Of a stretch of DNA of 46,054 nt, positions 24,169 through 33,013 are shown piece after piece. A program made the translations under genes and the position numbers. The first letter of the stretch is position 1. The number at the start of each line of letters is the position of its first letter. Source of the stretch: Oscillospiraceae bacterium (GTDB lineage Bacteria > Bacillota > Clostridia > Oscillospirales > Acutalibacteraceae). Where the stretch lies: positions 1 through 46,054 of the forward strand of contig JAQXVY010000009.1 in the NCBI GenBank assembly GCA_029225165.1, read 5' to 3'. The notes beneath the pieces are model-generated. The model searched no databases and was not told the origin of the DNA. It was given only the letters and a program-made list of their open reading frames with translations.

Positions 24169-24906
24169 TCAATAATTAACTTGCTGAAGATATAACCCCT
24201 GTGGCGGTGCTGTAACACCCTTGTGATTTCTGCTCTTTTGCTCAAAAAGCTTTGGAATACCGTCAGGTGGAATTTTGCCCTGCTGAATTTTCAGCAAAGT
24301 TCCCACCATAATCCTTACCATATTGTAAAGAAAGCCGTCTGCCTCCACAGTCATTGTCACCATATCTCCCTGTCTTTCAACGGTAAAAAGACTGACGGTA
24401 CGCTCCATATTGTCCATTGTTCTTCCATCATCTGTGCAAAAGGATGTGAAGTCGTGTTTGCCAACAAAATCCTGAGCGGATTTGTTAAGGAGATTTTCGT
24501 CAATTTTCCAGCGGTAATGGTAGGCGTAATCTCTTAAAAATGGGTCACGGATAGGATTGTTCCATATTTTATACACATACCTTTTCCCCTTGCAGTTGTA
24601 CCTTGCGTGAAAATCAAGGGGAACCTCAACACAGTCAAGCACCGAAATAGAAAGGGGCAAAAACCTGTTTAATGCACCCACAAGCCTTTCAGGTGGAATT
24701 TGGTGGTTTAGCTTCATACTAAGGCAAAACATATTTGCGTGAACACCGCTGTCAGTTCTGGAGCAAGCCTTGATGTCAGGCTTTTCGGAAATAATCTTGT
24801 AAAGTGCCTCCTGAAAAACCTCCTGAACGGTTAGGGCATTCTTTTGAATTTGCCAACCGTGGTAACAGCTACCGTCATAAGACAATGTAAGTAATAAATT
24901 TCTCAT
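24169..24906 (-). CDS. truA: tRNA pseudouridine(38-40) synthase
   Basis: The 245-residue enzyme converts U38-U40 of the tRNA anticodon arm to pseudouridine. It has the N-terminal LSYDGSCYHGWQIQKNALTVQ block (residues 8-28), the catalytic aspartate in CSRTDSGVHA (D52), and FHARYNCKGKRYVYKIWN plus DGFLYNMVRIMVGTL near the C-terminus. It follows ecfT by 16 bases. The order ecfA1-ecfA2-ecfT-truA is the classical Firmicute arrangement. Confidence 0.95.
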   Translation of the reverse strand: MRNLLLTLSYDGSCYHGWQIQKNALTVQEVFQEALYKIISEKPDIKACSRTDSGVHANMFCLSMKLNHQIPPERLVGALNRFLPLSISVLDCVEVPLDFHARYNCKGKRYVYKIWNNPIRDPFLRDYAYHYRWKIDENLLNKSAQDFVGKHDFTSFCTDDGRTMDNMERTVSLFTVERQGDMVTMTVEADGFLYNMVRIMVGTLLKIQQGKIPPDGIPKLFEQKSRNHKGVTAPPQGLYLQQVNY

Positions 24907-24922
24907 CCCAATTCTTAATCTC

Positions 24923-25735
24923 TCATCTCACTACACTTGGCAGGAAAATATCCGACAGGACAACTCCTGCTATAATCAACACAAAGAATACAGTACTAAA
25001 ATAATCCCGTTTTTGCAAATGGAGGGATTTCATCCTTGTTCTTCCCTTGCCACCGTTGTAGCATCTGCATTCCATAGCCATTGCAAGGTCAAAAGCCCTG
25101 CGGAATGCTGACACAAACAGCGGTATAAACACCGGAATAAGAGCCTTTGCCCTTTTGACAAGTCCTCCGTCATCAAGGTTTGCACCCCTTGACTTCTGAG
25201 CCATCATAATTTTGTCGGTTTCTTCAAGTAGGGTTGGAACAAATCTTAATGCAATGGACATCATCATTGCAATCTCGTGAACCTTGATGTGGAAAACCTT
25301 TAGTGGTTTCATCAGCCTTTCTATGGCGTCTGTAAGGTCTGTGGGTGAGGTTGTAAAGGTCAGTGCTGCCGACACAATCAGCAGGCAGACAATCCTTGAA
25401 ACAATGATTATTGCATTGTTGATGCCGCCCTCTGTTACCGAAAGAGGTCCAAGGGTAAAGTACACCTTGCCCCCACCGTAAAACAGGTTGAAAACCGAGG
25501 TTATTATAATGACGAATATCATCATTTTCATACTTTTAAGGTACTGCTTAACAGGCACCTTGCTTAAAAGCATAAACAAAATCGCAAGGCAAAATGGAAT
25601 TGCCAACGCATAAAAGTTGAATGTGCAAAATATCAGCACAATATATATAACAAGAAAAATCAGCTTTGCCCTTGGGTCAAGCTTGTGAATTAAGCTGTTG
25701 CCGGGAATATACTGACCGAAAACTACATCTTTCAT
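24923..25735 (-). CDS. ecfT: ECF transporter transmembrane subunit EcfT
   Basis: The 270-residue scaffold protein couples the two ATPases to exchangeable vitamin-binding S components. It has about five membrane helices. The ATPase-contact helices near the C-terminal half show the paired A-R-G type motifs (MMAQKSRGANLDDG, about residues 176-189, and AMAMECRCYNGGKGRTRM, about 217-234). The start overlaps the ecfA2 stop by 4 bases. The substrate depends on S components encoded elsewhere. Confidence 0.93.
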   Translation of the reverse strand: MKDVVFGQYIPGNSLIHKLDPRAKLIFLVIYIVLIFCTFNFYALAIPFCLAILFMLLSKVPVKQYLKSMKMMIFVIIITSVFNLFYGGGKVYFTLGPLSVTEGGINNAIIIVSRIVCLLIVSAALTFTTSPTDLTDAIERLMKPLKVFHIKVHEIAMMMSIALRFVPTLLEETDKIMMAQKSRGANLDDGGLVKRAKALIPVFIPLFVSAFRRAFDLAMAMECRCYNGGKGRTRMKSLHLQKRDYFSTVFFVLIIAGVVLSDIFLPSVVR

Positions 25736-26601
25736 CTTAATTTACCCTCCTTTTTCAGAAGAGAAACAATGCTGTCGAAAGCCCCGTCAACAGTCAAAAT
25801 TCCGTCTGGCAAATCTATTCCCTTTTCCTTTAGCTTTTGTGTTATTTTTGTAATCTGGGGAACACGAAGTCCCATTTTTTCAAGCTTTTCCCCCTGTGCA
25901 AAGACATTCCTTGCAGAATCAAGGATTTCTGCATTTCCCCTACACATAACAAGTATTCTGTCTGCCACCCTTGCAATATCCTCCATTGAGTGTGATACAA
26001 GAATGACGGTGTTTTTCCTCTCCTTATGATAAAGGGAAATTTGATTTAACAGCATATCCCTGCCCTGTGGGTCAAGTCCTGCTGTGGGCTCGTCAAGAAT
26101 GAGGACATCGGGGTCCATTGCAATTACTCCTGCAATGGCGGCTCGCCTTTTTTCGCCACCTGACAGTTCAAATGGGGATTTTTGGAGCAGGCTTTTTTTA
26201 AGTCCTGTAAACCTTGCAGAGTCCATTACCCTTTTATTAAGTTCATCCCCTGTTATGCCCATATTTATAGGGCCAAAGGAAATATCCTTGTACACCGTTT
26301 CTTCAAAAAGTTGGTATTCGGGGTACTGAAAAACCATACCAACCTGAAAACGAACCTTCCTAAGCTCCTTTTTGTTTTCGTTAATATCCTTACCCCTTAA
26401 AAGAACCTTTCCGCTTGTTGGGGTAATCAGTCCGTTTAGCATTTGTACAAGGGTGCTTTTTCCGCTGCCTGTATGACCGATAATTCCTAAAAATTCACCC
26501 TCGTTGATTTCTATATTAAGGTTATTTACCGCTGACTTTTCAAAGGGAGTGTTTGTTCCATAGGTCATTGTAAGGTTTTGGGTACTGATTACTGCACTCA
26601 T
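25732..26601 (-). CDS. ecfA2: ECF transporter ATPase EcfA2
   Basis: An ABC ATPase with Walker A GHTGSGKS, Q-loop FQYPEYQLF, signature LSGGEKRR, Walker B VLILDEPTAGLDP and the H-loop VSHSMED. The ATG at 26601 overlaps the ecfA1 stop (ATGA) and has GGGAGGTG in front. Five in-frame residues upstream are probably not translated. Together with EcfA1 and EcfT it forms the energising module for vitamin uptake. Confidence 0.94.
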   Translation of the reverse strand: MSAVISTQNLTMTYGTNTPFEKSAVNNLNIEINEGEFLGIIGHTGSGKSTLVQMLNGLITPTSGKVLLRGKDINENKKELRKVRFQVGMVFQYPEYQLFEETVYKDISFGPINMGITGDELNKRVMDSARFTGLKKSLLQKSPFELSGGEKRRAAIAGVIAMDPDVLILDEPTAGLDPQGRDMLLNQISLYHKERKNTVILVSHSMEDIARVADRILVMCRGNAEILDSARNVFAQGEKLEKMGLRVPQITKITQKLKEKGIDLPDGILTVDGAFDSIVSLLKKEGKLR

Positions 26602-27446
26602 TTCAGCACCTCCCACAGAGCCTTTACACAGCCCTCTTCGTCAAGGGGTAATTCAAAGATATTTACACCTATATTTTTAAGTCTGTGGCAAATTTCTGTT
26701 GCCTGTGGTACATCAAGGGAATGTTCCTTTAGCAAATCCACCTGTGAAAAAACTTCATTGGGTGTACCTTGTGTAAGGATTTTTCCCCTGTCCATAACAA
26801 TAACTCTGTCGGCAAGTACAGCCTCGTCCATATAGTGGGTAATCAGCACAACGGTTATGTTATGCTCTTTGTTAAGCCTTGTTATGGTTTCCATAACCTC
26901 TTGCCTACCACGAGGGTCAAGCATTGCAGTTGGCTCGTCAAGAACTATACACCTTGGCTCCATTGCAAGAATACCGGCAATTGCTATCCTCTGCTTTTGT
27001 CCTCCGCTTAGCTTGTAGGGGGCATTTTTGCGGTAGTCGTACATATCAACCGCCTTGAGTGCAGAGTCAACCCTTTTGCGAATTTCCTGTGGCGGTACTC
27101 CAAGGTTTTCGGGGCCAAAGGCAATATCCTCCTCTACAACAGATGCAACCAGCTGATTGTCGGGGTTTTGCAGGACAAGTCCCACATTGCTCCTAATCTT
27201 AAAGCAAAGACTTTCGTCAGATGTGTCCATACCGTCAACATACACCTTGCCCTCAGTTGGAATCAGCATTGCGTTAAACATCTTTGCAAGGGTGCTTTTT
27301 CCGCTGCCGTTATGACCTAAAACGCAGAGGAACTCGCCCTTTTCAACCTTCATATTAAGGTTTTCTATTACATTTTCGGTTATTAATCTTTCGGGGTCGT
27401 TGTTGTCGTAATGAAACGACACATTCTCCACAGATATAAAACTCAT
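26598..27446 (-). CDS. ecfA1: ECF transporter ATPase EcfA1
   Basis: The 282-residue ABC ATPase has Walker A GHNGSGKST, Q-loop LQNPDNQLV, signature LSGGQKQRIAIAG, Walker B CIVLDEPTAMLDP and H-loop ITHYMDEA. The QNPDNQ form of the Q-loop is typical of EcfA1. It follows the methyltransferase gene by 31 bases and is translationally coupled to ecfA2. Confidence 0.94.
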   Translation of the reverse strand: MSFISVENVSFHYDNNDPERLITENVIENLNMKVEKGEFLCVLGHNGSGKSTLAKMFNAMLIPTEGKVYVDGMDTSDESLCFKIRSNVGLVLQNPDNQLVASVVEEDIAFGPENLGVPPQEIRKRVDSALKAVDMYDYRKNAPYKLSGGQKQRIAIAGILAMEPRCIVLDEPTAMLDPRGRQEVMETITRLNKEHNITVVLITHYMDEAVLADRVIVMDRGKILTQGTPNEVFSQVDLLKEHSLDVPQATEICHRLKNIGVNIFELPLDEEGCVKALWEVLK

Positions 27447-27477
27447 ATATTCTCCACTTCTTCCAATATGTCAACAA

Positions 27478-28341
27478 CTATTTCTCCCAGATAGCAGTTG
27501 AACCGCAGGGCAATACAAGACCTGAGTCACTTGCCCTTAACCCTATTTCGTCAGAGCTAACACTACCGCCGAACTTTGGCTTTAGAATTGCTCCAAGCAT
27601 ATATTCCATAACACCGGCTGAAAGCCCTGTGCTGTATGAATTCAGGATAAAAAATACCGGATTATCGGACAAAACCTTTTCGCATAATTCTATAAGAGAA
27701 TAAAGGTTGTCCTCTAACTTCCAAACCTCTCCGTTTGGTCCTCGTCCGTATGAGGGCGGGTCCATTATAATTCCGTCATAGTGGTGGCCACGGCGAATTT
27801 CCCTCTCTACAAACTTAATACAGTCGTCCACAAGCCATCTGACAGGCTTGTCTGCTATACCGCTTGTAACTGCGTTTTCCTTTGCCCAAAGCACCATACC
27901 CTTTGATGCGTCAACGTGGCAAACCTTTGCACCGGCTTTCATACAGGAAAGTGTGGCACAGCCTGTGTATCCAAAGAGGTTGAGGATGTTTAGTTCTCTG
28001 TTCTCTTTCTTTATCTTATTTCTTGCAAAATCCCAGTTTACAGCCTGTTCGGGGAAAATTCCCGTATGCTTAAAGCCCATTGTCTTTACATTAAAGAGCA
28101 AATCCTCATACCTTACAGACCACTGCTTTGGGATTTTTCTATATATCTGCCATTCTCCACCGCCCTTGTTACTGCGGAAATATCTTGCGTGAGCCTTTTT
28201 CCACAAAGGGTTCTTCCTTGGGGTATGCCAAATTATTTGGGGGTCGGGTCGTATCAGGATTACATCTCCCCAGCGCTCCAGCTTTTCTCCGTCGGAGCAG
28301 TCAATAAGCTCGTAATCCTGCCATTTATCTGCTACTCTCAT
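27478..28341 (-). CDS. Class I SAM-dependent methyltransferase, RlmI/RlmL-like C-terminal type
   Basis: The 287-residue protein has the SAM-binding loop LNLFGYTGCATLSCMKAGA (about residues 118-136), the acidic VCHVDASKGMV that follows it, and the catalytic IIMDPPSYGRG (about 190-200). That places it with the S-adenosylmethionine-dependent 23S rRNA methyltransferase group (PF10672 type). It lacks the N-terminal PUA domain of full RlmI. The exact target base cannot be told. Its ATG overlaps the glmM stop by one base (TAATG). Confidence 0.85.
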   Translation of the reverse strand: MRVADKWQDYELIDCSDGEKLERWGDVILIRPDPQIIWHTPRKNPLWKKAHARYFRSNKGGGEWQIYRKIPKQWSVRYEDLLFNVKTMGFKHTGIFPEQAVNWDFARNKIKKENRELNILNLFGYTGCATLSCMKAGAKVCHVDASKGMVLWAKENAVTSGIADKPVRWLVDDCIKFVEREIRRGHHYDGIIMDPPSYGRGPNGEVWKLEDNLYSLIELCEKVLSDNPVFFILNSYSTGLSAGVMEYMLGAILKPKFGGSVSSDEIGLRASDSGLVLPCGSTAIWEK

Positions 28342-29690
28342 TAAGCCAATCTTTCCCTTACAACACTTGCAGCCTCTTCAGCCAAAACAGAAATTTCCTG
28401 ATAATCCTCGCCCTCAAGCATAACACGAACAAGAGGTTCTGTGCCTGAAACACGAATTAAAATTCTTCCTCTGTCGCCCAGAATATCTGTAACCTGCTGA
28501 ATTTCAGCCTTGATGTGCTTGTCTGTATAGAACTTTGGTTTCATCTCGTTTGAGATTTTTACATTGATGAGAACCTGTGGGTATCTCTTCATAACCTTTG
28601 CCATTTCGGAAAGAGTTTCGTTTCTTCTCTTCATAATTGACATTAGCTGAACGCCTGTAAGCTGACCGTCACCTGTTGTGGCAAAGTCGCTGAAAATAAT
28701 GTGTCCGCTTTGCTCACCGCCAATGTTGTAACCGCTTAACTGCATTTCCTCAAGGACGTATCTGTCACCAACCTTGGTAGCCTCAAAACGCAGTCCCTTT
28801 TCTTCGCAGAACTTTTGGAAGCCCATATTTGTCATTACTGTACCCACAACAGCGTCACCCTTTAGCTTACCACGGCGGTGGAAGTCATCTGCGCAAATTG
28901 CAATAAGGAAGTCACCGTCAACCATATTGCCCTTTTCGTCAACTGCAAGGCATCTGTCGGCGTCACCGTCAAAGGCAAGTCCTGCCTGGAGATGATTTTT
29001 CCTTACATAGTCCATAAGGTTTTCCATATGGGTTGAACCGCAGTCCTTGTTGATGTTAACACCGTTAGGGTCGGCGGACAAAATATGCACCTTTGCACCA
29101 AGGCTTGTAAACAGCTTTTCCGCTGTTACCGAGGAAGAACCGTTGGAGCAGTCAAGGGCAATTTCAAGCCCCGAAAGGTCGCCCTCAATAGTTGACTTAA
29201 TGTGCTGAATATATAAATCTGCACCCTCTTTGCGGTAGCTTACCGTGCCGATATCCTTACCAAAGGAAAGGTCTGCGCTGTGCTCCTTGTCAAGAATTAT
29301 ATCCTCAATTTTTTCTTCAATTTCATCGGGGAGCTTATAGCCGTCCTCGTTGAAAAGCTTTATTCCGTTAAATTCAAAAGGATTGTGTGATGCTGAAATC
29401 ATAATTCCTGCGTCTGCGTTGTAGTGCTTTACAAGGTATGCAACAGCCGGTGTTGGAACAACTCCCAAAATAATAACATTCGCACCAACGGAGGTTAGTC
29501 CTGCAACAAGTGCGCCCTCCAGCATATCACCTGAAATTCTTGTATCCTTACCGATAACAAATGTTGGGTGCTTTACATCATCGCTTGTAAGCACAACTGC
29601 CGCTGCTCTGCCGATTGAGAGAGCCAAGTCAACTGTAAGCTCTTTGTTTGCAATCCCTCTTGCACCGTCTGTACCAAAAATTCTTCCCAT
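28341..29690 (-). CDS. glmM: Phosphoglucosamine mutase
   Basis: The 449-residue enzyme converts glucosamine-6-phosphate to glucosamine-1-phosphate for peptidoglycan synthesis. The N-terminus GRIFGTDGARGIAN is diagnostic. The phosphoserine is S101 in ISASHNPFEFNG. The metal site is FDGDADRCLAVD (about 239-250) and the phosphate-binding loop is RVSGTEPLVRVM near the C-terminus. It is the first gene of a ten-gene minus-strand run ending with clpE. ATG 29690 has AGGAG upstream. Confidence 0.96.
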   Translation of the reverse strand: MGRIFGTDGARGIANKELTVDLALSIGRAAAVVLTSDDVKHPTFVIGKDTRISGDMLEGALVAGLTSVGANVIILGVVPTPAVAYLVKHYNADAGIMISASHNPFEFNGIKLFNEDGYKLPDEIEEKIEDIILDKEHSADLSFGKDIGTVSYRKEGADLYIQHIKSTIEGDLSGLEIALDCSNGSSSVTAEKLFTSLGAKVHILSADPNGVNINKDCGSTHMENLMDYVRKNHLQAGLAFDGDADRCLAVDEKGNMVDGDFLIAICADDFHRRGKLKGDAVVGTVMTNMGFQKFCEEKGLRFEATKVGDRYVLEEMQLSGYNIGGEQSGHIIFSDFATTGDGQLTGVQLMSIMKRRNETLSEMAKVMKRYPQVLINVKISNEMKPKFYTDKHIKAEIQQVTDILGDRGRILIRVSGTEPLVRVMLEGEDYQEISVLAEEAASVVRERLA

Positions 29691-29743
29691 AATTATACTC
29701 CTTTATATAATTTCAACTTTATTTATTACTGTTTATTTTACTT

Positions 29744-29911
29744 TGTCATTCCGAGCAACAACGCTGTCATTCCGAGCTTGTCGAGGAATCCCCCTCCTCT
29801 ACAACTAATTCTGACAGGAAAAACTCACTATCCTATAACCTGATTGCGTGGATTTAGGCACTACTGCTGTCCTTTCAGATTCCTCGGTCGCTACGCTCCC
29901 TCGGAATGACA
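29744..29911. repeat. 168-bp inverted-repeat element, full copy 1
   Basis: Outer ends TGTCATTCCGAGCTTGTCGA (29765 on) and, reversed, CTCGGAATGACA (ending 29911) enclose a core containing GCACTACTGCT. A further partial end (TGTCATTCCGAGC) lies exactly 21 bases before the main left end. The copy at 32379-32546 has identical lengths and the same 21-base offset. No protein is encoded. It takes up most of the 312-base gap between glmM and ruvB, and the rest of that gap shows nothing else. Similar TCATTCCGAG repeats are widely scattered in gut bacteria. Confidence 0.8.
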
Positions 29912-30002
29912 TGGAGGGTGGTATCCGGGAATTGCAAGGTGAGTGACTCGGAATTACAGGATGAGTTTGCATACGCTGATTGTATTTGTTCTTAAATTGA
30001 CA

Positions 30003-31067
30003 TTATTGAAACAGGTTTGGCTGATTGACTGTACCGCCAAACTCAAATCCTAAATGTCTGTAACCCTCTGCAGTTACGCATCTGCCACGAGGGGTTCTCT
30101 GTAAAAATCCTATTTGCATAAGGTAAGGCTCGTAAACATCCTCTATGGTTACAGCCTCCTCACCGATAGCCGCCGCCAAGGTTTCAAGACCAACAGGACC
30201 GCCATTGTAAAACTTAATCATTGCCTCTAACATTCTTCTGTCGTTCTGGTCAAGACCAAGCTCGTCAATCTCCATTTTGTCAAGTGCCATTCGGGCAATT
30301 TCGCAGTTTACATATCCGTCATTGAGAACCTGTGCAAAGTCACGAACTCGCTTTAAAAGTCGGTTTGCAATTCTTGGAGTGCCCCTTGAACGGGATGCAA
30401 GCTCAAGGGAACCGTCACTGTCAATCTCTATTCCCAAAATTCCTGCTGAACGGGTGATGATTGTTGATAATTCCTCAGGAGAATAAAGTTCAAGTCTTAA
30501 GGTAACACCAAACCTATCCCTAAGTGGTGCGGTAAGCTGACCTGCCCTTGTTGTAGCGCCAACCAAAGTAAACTTTGGCAGAGGAAGATGATAGGACGCC
30601 GCCATTTGACCTTTTCCTGTGATAATATCTATTGCATAGTCCTCCATAGCCGGATAGAGGATTTCCTCTACACTTCTGTTAAGGCGGTGAATTTCGTCAA
30701 TAAAAAGCACATCACCCTCGTTGAGGTTAGTGAGGATTGCCGCCAAGTCCCCCGGCTTTTCTATTGCAGGGCCTGATGTAATGCGGATGTTCACACCAAG
30801 CTCGTTGGCTATAATTTGCGAAAGTGTGGTTTTGCCCAGTCCGGGAGGTCCGTACAAGAGTACATGGTCAAGTGACTCCTGCCTTTGCATAGCCGCCTCA
30901 ATATACACCTTCAGATTTTCCTTAACCTTTTCCTGTCCGATATAGTCGTCAAGGGTTTTGGGTCTTAGGGGATTATCGCTTTCCATTGTAAGGTTATCCT
31001 CGGGGATTTCGTGGGTGTCAACTATTCTGTTTTCGTAATCTAATTCAAAATCGTTTTGATAATCCAT
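30003..31067 (-). CDS. ruvB: Holliday junction branch migration helicase RuvB
   Basis: The 354-residue AAA+ motor drives branch migration with RuvA. Walker A is GPPGLGKT (residues 73-80), Walker B is [10 protein letters not shown], sensor 1 is LVGATTRAG, and the C-terminal winged helix contains [27 protein letters not shown]. The N-terminus is about 15 residues longer and more acidic than usual. The start at ATG 31067 is preceded by a weak AGGAAAAT-type site. It is last in ruvC-ruvA-ruvB. Confidence 0.96.
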   Translation of the reverse strand: MDYQNDFELDYENRIVDTHEIPEDNLTMESDNPLRPKTLDDYIGQEKVKENLKVYIEAAMQRQESLDHVLLYGPPGLGKTTLSQIIANELGVNIRITSGPAIEKPGDLAAILTNLNEGDVLFIDEIHRLNRSVEEILYPAMEDYAIDIITGKGQMAASYHLPLPKFTLVGATTRAGQLTAPLRDRFGVTLRLELYSPEELSTIITRSAGILGIEIDSDGSLELASRSRGTPRIANRLLKRVRDFAQVLNDGYVNCEIARMALDKMEIDELGLDQNDRRMLEAMIKFYNGGPVGLETLAAAIGEEAVTIEDVYEPYLMQIGFLQRTPRGRCVTAEGYRHLGFEFGGTVNQPNLFQ

Positions 31068-31083
31068 TTTATTTTCCTATTTT

Positions 31084-31674
31084 TTATTTTCCTAACTTTT
31101 TAAGTGTTGCGCCAATCATCTGTTCAACAGACATATTCGGGTCAAGCTTTGTAAGTATGGGCGTCACATCGGCGGCACTAAAGCCAAGTACAGCCAATGC
31201 CTGAACAGCCGCCGGAATATTTCCGCTGACTGATGTATTTGCACCCTTTGGCGAAAGTGAATCGTCACTTTCAAGCCTTTTGAACTTATCCTTTAGTTCA
31301 AGTACAATCCTCTGTGCCATTTTGGGACCAACACCGTTTGCCTGTGTGATGGTTTTCCAGTCACCTGAGGAAACCGCCACAGCCACCTGTTCCGGCGAAA
31401 GTATGGACAGTATTGAAATTCCTGCCTTTGGACCCACACCGTTAATATTTATCAGCAGTTTGTATGTTTGCAGTTCATTTTGGGTGGAAAAGCCGAAAAG
31501 CTCAACTGCGTCCTCCCTGACAGACATATATGTGTAAAGGGTTACCTCACTGCCCACCTTAACATCCCTTAGTGTATTAAGTGTGGTGCGACATCCGTAG
31601 CCTACACCGGCGCACTCAACTACCGCTAAGTTTTGTTCTGTATGTACGAGAGTACCTCTAACTGAATAAATCAT
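31084..31674 (-). CDS. ruvA: Holliday junction binding protein RuvA
   Basis: The 196-residue protein has the N-terminal OB domain (YSVRGTLVHTEQNLAVVECAGVGYG), two helix-hairpin-helix motifs (INGVGPKAGISIL and ANGVGPKMAQRIVLELKDK) and the C-terminal RuvB-binding domain (AVQALAVLGFSAADV). ATG 31674 overlaps the ruvC stop (TGATG). A GTG one codon earlier is less likely. It targets RuvB to four-way junctions. Confidence 0.95.
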   Translation of the reverse strand: MIYSVRGTLVHTEQNLAVVECAGVGYGCRTTLNTLRDVKVGSEVTLYTYMSVREDAVELFGFSTQNELQTYKLLININGVGPKAGISILSILSPEQVAVAVSSGDWKTITQANGVGPKMAQRIVLELKDKFKRLESDDSLSPKGANTSVSGNIPAAVQALAVLGFSAADVTPILTKLDPNMSVEQMIGATLKKLGK

Positions 31675-32180
31675 CACTTAATTCCTTTATCAATCATAAA
31701 CTTTCTAAGTCCCGAGCCTGCCGACTGGGTGTGTGTTATTGCAAGTGCCAATGCATCTGCCGTATCATCAGGCTTTGGAACATCCTTCAGCTTTAACAGA
31801 CGGCGGGTCATCTCCATAACCTGTGGCTTTTTTGCTTTGCCGTAACCTGTTACTGCGGTTTTAACCTGTAGGGGTGTGTATTCGTAAACAGGAACACCTA
31901 ACCGCTGTGCTGTCAAAAGGATAACTCCCCTTGCCTCTGCAACCATAATTGCAGTTTTGGCATTGTTCTGAAAATACAGTCGTTCAATAGACATTGCGTC
32001 AGGCTTTGTACGCTTTATCACTTCTGACAAATCGTCATATATAATCTCAAGTCTGCGGTTAAAGTCAAGGTCGGATTCAGTTACTATTGAGCCAAAAGAA
32101 ATCGGTGTAAAACTGTTGTTGCGATAGCTGATTGCACCGTACCCAACAATGGCATAACCGGGGTCTATGCCCAAAACAAC
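31674..32180 (-). CDS. ruvC: Holliday junction resolvase RuvC
   Basis: A nuclease of about 168 residues with the RNase-H-like fold. Acidic residues are D7 in LGIDPGYA, E67 in SIERLYF, and D140 and D143 in KPDDTADALALAITH. The ATG at 32180 is chosen because AAAGGA lies 9 bases before it and because family members start at this point. The 21 extra in-frame residues upstream are unlike RuvC. First gene of the ruvCAB unit. Confidence 0.95.
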   Translation of the reverse strand, partial: VVLGIDPGYAIVGYGAISYRNNSFTPISFGSIVTESDLDFNRRLEIIYDDLSEVIKRTKPDAMSIERLYFQNNAKTAIMVAEARGVILLTAQRLGVPVYEYTPLQVKTAVTGYGKAKKPQVMEMTRRLLKLKDVPKPDDTADALALAITHTQSAGSGLRKFMIDKGIK

Positions 32181-32311
32181 CATACTTTCAATCCTTTCTT
32201 GGGGATAGTACCCCATATTTATGTTATTATACCATAACGCCATATAATAAGCAACTAAACTTTAGTATTTACAGGAAATTTCTTTGCAAATTTTACATCA
32301 ATAAGCATAAC

Positions 32312-32340
32312 AAAAGGGTCAGCAAAAGCTGACCCAAAAC
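32312..32340 (-). terminator. Hairpin terminator
   Basis: GGGTCAGC-aaaa-GCTGACCC with TTTTG runs on either side. It lies between ruvC and the repeat, and probably ends minus-strand transcripts from the lipoprotein gene at 32526. Confidence 0.7.
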
Positions 32341-32378
32341 CGATACAATGTCATCAACTTTATGAAACAGTCACACAC

Positions 32379-32546
32379 TGTCATTCCCAGCTACCACACT
32401 GTCATTCCGAGCTTGTCGAGGAATCTCCTGCCTCTACCACTCGTTTTGTTAGGGAAACCATACTTTCATATTACCTATTAGTGTCGGTTAATGCACTACT
32501 GCTTTCCGTTAAGATTCTTCAGTCGCTACGCTCCCTCAGAATGACA
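32379..32546. repeat. 168-bp inverted-repeat element, full copy 2
   Basis: The same architecture as 29744-29911: a 21-base offset partial end (32379), then the main left end TGTCATTCCGAGCTTGTCGA (32400 on), a core, and the right end GCTCCCTCAGAATGACA (ending 32546). The right end overlaps the last codons of the lipoprotein gene at 32526, so the repeat supplies the tail of that protein (ending CHSEGA). Confidence 0.8.
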
Positions 32547-32903
32547 AGTGATATGTTTCTTAAGCTTTAGTGTTTTACCCCCGTATGCAAGTCTGACATC
32601 CTCTCCCCTGAGGGAATAGTCAAAGGTATAGTCCGTTAATGATTCTTTATCCCTAACAGTAATTTTCTTATCAGTAACCGTTGTAATTCCGCTGATACTG
32701 TACTCTGCCTTGTTATCCTTATCCTTTACAACAATTTTTGCGTCGTCGTCACAAAATGACAGGGTAAGTGAAAAATCCTTTCTGCCATATTCCCAAGTAT
32801 TCGCCCTTAAGGTGCTTTGGGGAGTATCTATCGCCTCACTACAGGAGCAAAGAAAAATCAGAGAAAATGACAAAAAATACACCACAAAAATTTTCGCTTT
32901 CAT
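32526..32903 (-). CDS. Small lipoprotein, 125 aa
   Basis: A signal peptide with hydrophobic core and lipobox (FLCSC, cysteine at 21) is followed by a short beta-rich domain with alternating strands (FSLTLSFCDDDAKIVVKDKDNKAEYSISGITTV). The final residues come from the inverted-repeat element, so the original stop was probably replaced. ATG 32903 has GGGGGTGTT upstream. The longer in-frame extension (to 32969) lacks features of a real N-terminus. No named family recognised. Confidence 0.7.
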   Translation of the reverse strand: MKAKIFVVYFLSFSLIFLCSCSEAIDTPQSTLRANTWEYGRKDFSLTLSFCDDDAKIVVKDKDNKAEYSISGITTVTDKKITVRDKESLTDYTFDYSLRGEDVRLAYGGKTLKLKKHITCHSEGA

Positions 32904-32963
32904 AATACCAACACCCCCGGTAATACTACATATGAAATAAAAATATAAATTATTACAACAATG

Positions 32964-32992
32964 TTGCAATACACTTAACAGGTGTGTATAAT
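32964..32992 (+). promoter_or_regulatory. Promoter of the DUF2804 gene
   Basis: TTGCAA (32964-32969), 17 bases, TATAAT (32987-32992), followed after about 10 bases by AAAGGGG and ATG 33014. The spacer holds a small inverted repeat (ACACTTAACAGGTGT). Confidence 0.7.
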
Positions 32993-33013
32993 CTAAAAGA
33001 AAGGGGTAGTTTT

